Assembly: GCA_946482165.1 (NCBI GenBank)
Contig: CAMLQS010000018.1
Location: 1 to 29,169 of the forward strand
Length of the DNA stretch: 29,169 nt
From: an uncultured Verrucomicrobiota bacterium
GTDB taxonomy: Bacteria; Verrucomicrobiota; Verrucomicrobiae; Opitutales; Opitutaceae
Reading direction: 5' to 3'
Shown here: positions 27,628-29,169 of the stretch, one piece after another
Position numbering within the stretch: the first letter of the stretch is position 1
How the letters are laid out: every line of letters begins with the position of its first letter
Made by a program: the position numbers and the translations under genes
Notes under the pieces: generated by a model
Seen by the model: the letters and a program-made list of their open reading frames with translations, nothing else
What the model was told of the DNA's origin: nothing
Databases searched by the model: none

Positions 27628-29169
27628 ATGTTCTCGTTTCTCTTCAAGCGTTTTGCCGGCCGCCACTACCGCAAGTTCCTTGAGCGCGCCAAACCCCTCG
27701 TGGCCAAAATCAACGAAATCGAGGCGTCCTACCAGAAACTGACCGACGACGAACTGCGTGCGAAGACCGCGGAGTTCAAGGCCCGGGTCGCCGCCGCGGA
27801 GGACAAGAACGCCGCGCTCGACGCCATCCTGCCCGAGGCCTTCGCGGCCGTGAAAAACGCGGCCCGCCGCCTCGTCGGCATGCGAGGCCTCGTCTGCGGC
27901 CAGGAGCTGGAGTGGAACATGGTTCACTTCGACGTGCAGCTCATCGGCGGCCTCGCGCTGCATCAGGGCCGAATCGCGGAAATGGCCACGGGCGAAGGCA
28001 AGACCCTCGTCGCGACGACCGCGATGTATCTCAACGCGCTCACCGGGCGCAACAGCCAGCTCGTCACGGTCAACGACTACCTCGCCCGCCGCGACTCCGA
28101 GTGGATGGGTTACCTCTACCGTTTCCTCGGCCTCACCGTCGGCTGCATCCAGCAGCAGATGCCGCCGGATGTCCGCCGCGCGATGTATGGCTGCGACATC
28201 ACTTACGGCACCGCGTCCGAGTTCGGTTTCGACTACCTCCGCGACAACGGCATGGCCACGCGGAAGGACGACCAGGTGCAGCGCGACCACTGGTTCTGCA
28301 TCGTGGACGAGATCGACTCCATCCTCGTAGACGAAGCCCGCACGCCGCTTATCATCTCCGGTCCCGCGCCGATCGAGCGCGAGCAGCCCTACACACGCCT
28401 TCAGCCCCAGGTCGCGCGTCTCGTCCAGGAGCAGGTGCGCCTTTGCAATCGTTTCATTTCCGACGCGAAGAAGACGCTCGAGAAAACCGACCTCACGCCC
28501 GACGACCGCCGCGCCGCCGCCGCGCGCATGCTGCAGGTGAAGATCGGCCATCCGAAGAACAAGCAGCTTCTCGGCCTCATGGAGACCCCCGAGTGGCGCA
28601 AGCTGCTCGACAAAACCGAGGTCGAGTTCAACTCCGACTTCCAAAAGAAAGAGCTCTATGCGCTGAAGGAGGAGCTCTATTACACCATCGACGAGCGCCA
28701 GCACCAGGCGGACCTCTCGGAGATCGGACGCAAGTTTCTCCGCCCCGACAATCCCGACGCCTTTACGCTGCCCGACCTCGCCACGGCTTTCTCCGACCTC
28801 GAGCGCCAGGCGAACCTCACGCCCGAGCAAAAGGAGGCCCAGCGGGCCGCCGCGCAGGAGGAGTTCTCCCAGGTTTCCGAGGAGATTCACGCCATCTCGC
28901 AACTCCTCCGCGCCTATTCGCTTTACGAGCGCGACATCCAATACGTCGTCGCCGAGGGCAAGGTGATGATCGTCGACGAAAACACCGGTCGCGTCATGCC
29001 CGGCCGCCGCTGGTCCGACGGCCTGCACCAAGCGGTCGAAGCCAAGGAAAACGTCACCATCGAGCGCGAGACCCGCACGTATGCCACGGTCACGATCCAG
29101 AATTACTTCCGCATGTATGAGAAGCTCGCGGGCATGACCGGCACCGCCGAGACCGAGGCCACCGAGTTC
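27628..29169 (+). CDS. secA: Preprotein translocase ATPase SecA, N-terminal half (gene runs off the right edge)
   Basis: The motor of Sec-dependent protein export, acting at SecYEG on the inner membrane. 514 residues are visible. Walker A is ATGEGKT (about 120-126), the DExD-type box is [20 protein letters not shown] (226-245), [16 protein letters not shown] is conserved, and the [16 protein letters not shown] stretch precedes the cut end ([11 protein letters not shown]). Between LIISGP and the [14 protein letters not shown] segment there are two stretches longer than in E. coli SecA. One is near residues 270-345 ([33 protein letters not shown]). The other is a charged helix at 395-425. I recall comparable insertions in Bacteroidetes-type SecA. 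The start at 27628 matches family N-termini ([18 protein letters not shown]). An 8-bp hairpin ends 7 nt before the ATG. Confidence 0.98.
   Translation, partial: MFSFLFKRFAGRHYRKFLERAKPLVAKINEIEASYQKLTDDELRAKTAEFKARVAAAEDKNAALDAILPEAFAAVKNAARRLVGMRGLVCGQELEWNMVHFDVQLIGGLALHQGRIAEMATGEGKTLVATTAMYLNALTGRNSQLVTVNDYLARRDSEWMGYLYRFLGLTVGCIQQQMPPDVRRAMYGCDITYGTASEFGFDYLRDNGMATRKDDQVQRDHWFCIVDEIDSILVDEARTPLIISGPAPIEREQPYTRLQPQVARLVQEQVRLCNRFISDAKKTLEKTDLTPDDRRAAAARMLQVKIGHPKNKQLLGLMETPEWRKLLDKTEVEFNSDFQKKELYALKEELYYTIDERQHQADLSEIGRKFLRPDNPDAFTLPDLATAFSDLERQANLTPEQKEAQRAAAQEEFSQVSEEIHAISQLLRAYSLYERDIQYVVAEGKVMIVDENTGRVMPGRRWSDGLHQAVEAKENVTIERETRTYATVTIQNYFRMYEKLAGMTGTAETEATEF

Noticed and set aside
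26246..27742. Long plus-strand open frame opposite the 611-residue protein and overlapping secA
   Set aside because: Low-complexity Gly/Arg translation that runs into the secure secA start in another frame. The minus-strand product has membrane helices and an ordered C-terminal domain.
1..29169. tRNA genes, rRNA, CRISPR arrays, insertion sequences, prophage or integrase genes
   Set aside because: None was recognised on reading; no CCA-ended cloverleaf, regularly spaced repeat or transposase motif stood out.

Overview
The window is a high-GC chromosomal segment that looks like Verrucomicrobiota, most likely Opitutaceae. This is an inference from gene content: two exported GH2 glycosidases, an OB-fold-type sensor kinase, a decayed HAF-type exported protein, a SecA with extra segments in its N-terminal half, and several exported proteins without a recognisable wider family. 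Both ends cut a gene: kup at the left (N-terminal half) and secA at the right (N-terminal half). I see no tRNA, rRNA, CRISPR array, insertion sequence or prophage gene.

Layout. 1-2036: kup (minus) is divergent from menB (plus), with a 29-nt near-perfect palindrome between them and a strong hairpin after menB. 2070-4176: a minus-strand operon of one small membrane protein and two remotely similar exported proteins. 4231-4886: ribosomal operon rplU-rpmA with its terminator. 5173-9195: an electrophile or quinone-stress type cluster (MhqD-like esterase, MhqO-like ring-cleaving dioxygenase, DoxX protein, MarR regulator). It is interrupted by a plus-strand putative NlpC/P60-like exported protein. 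Matching operator-like boxes lie in front of doxX and marR.

9377-18038: two secreted GH2 enzymes on the minus strand, one with a nested beta-sandwich insertion and one with a C-terminal ricin-type lectin domain. A kinase/response-regulator pair on the plus strand is divergent from them, and a CTATCAC-AA-GTGATAG palindrome lies in the shared promoter region. This suggests a sugar-responsive module. 18127-19479: a HAF-repeat-type exported protein gene broken by three frameshifts and one stop. 19628-21898: the overlapping set CPBP protease - thiL - tsaE. 22042-23775: cyclophilin divergent from a cysteine-desulfurase-like enzyme. 23890-25170: transglutaminase-like protease preceded by a small unknown protein. 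25499-29169: a membrane-anchored coiled-coil/acidic protein divergent from secA.

Translation starts are notable. Almost none carries a Shine-Dalgarno sequence. Most ATG starts are preceded by a pyrimidine-rich stretch with C at position -1. Only rpmA and the sensor kinase show a clear purine-rich SD.
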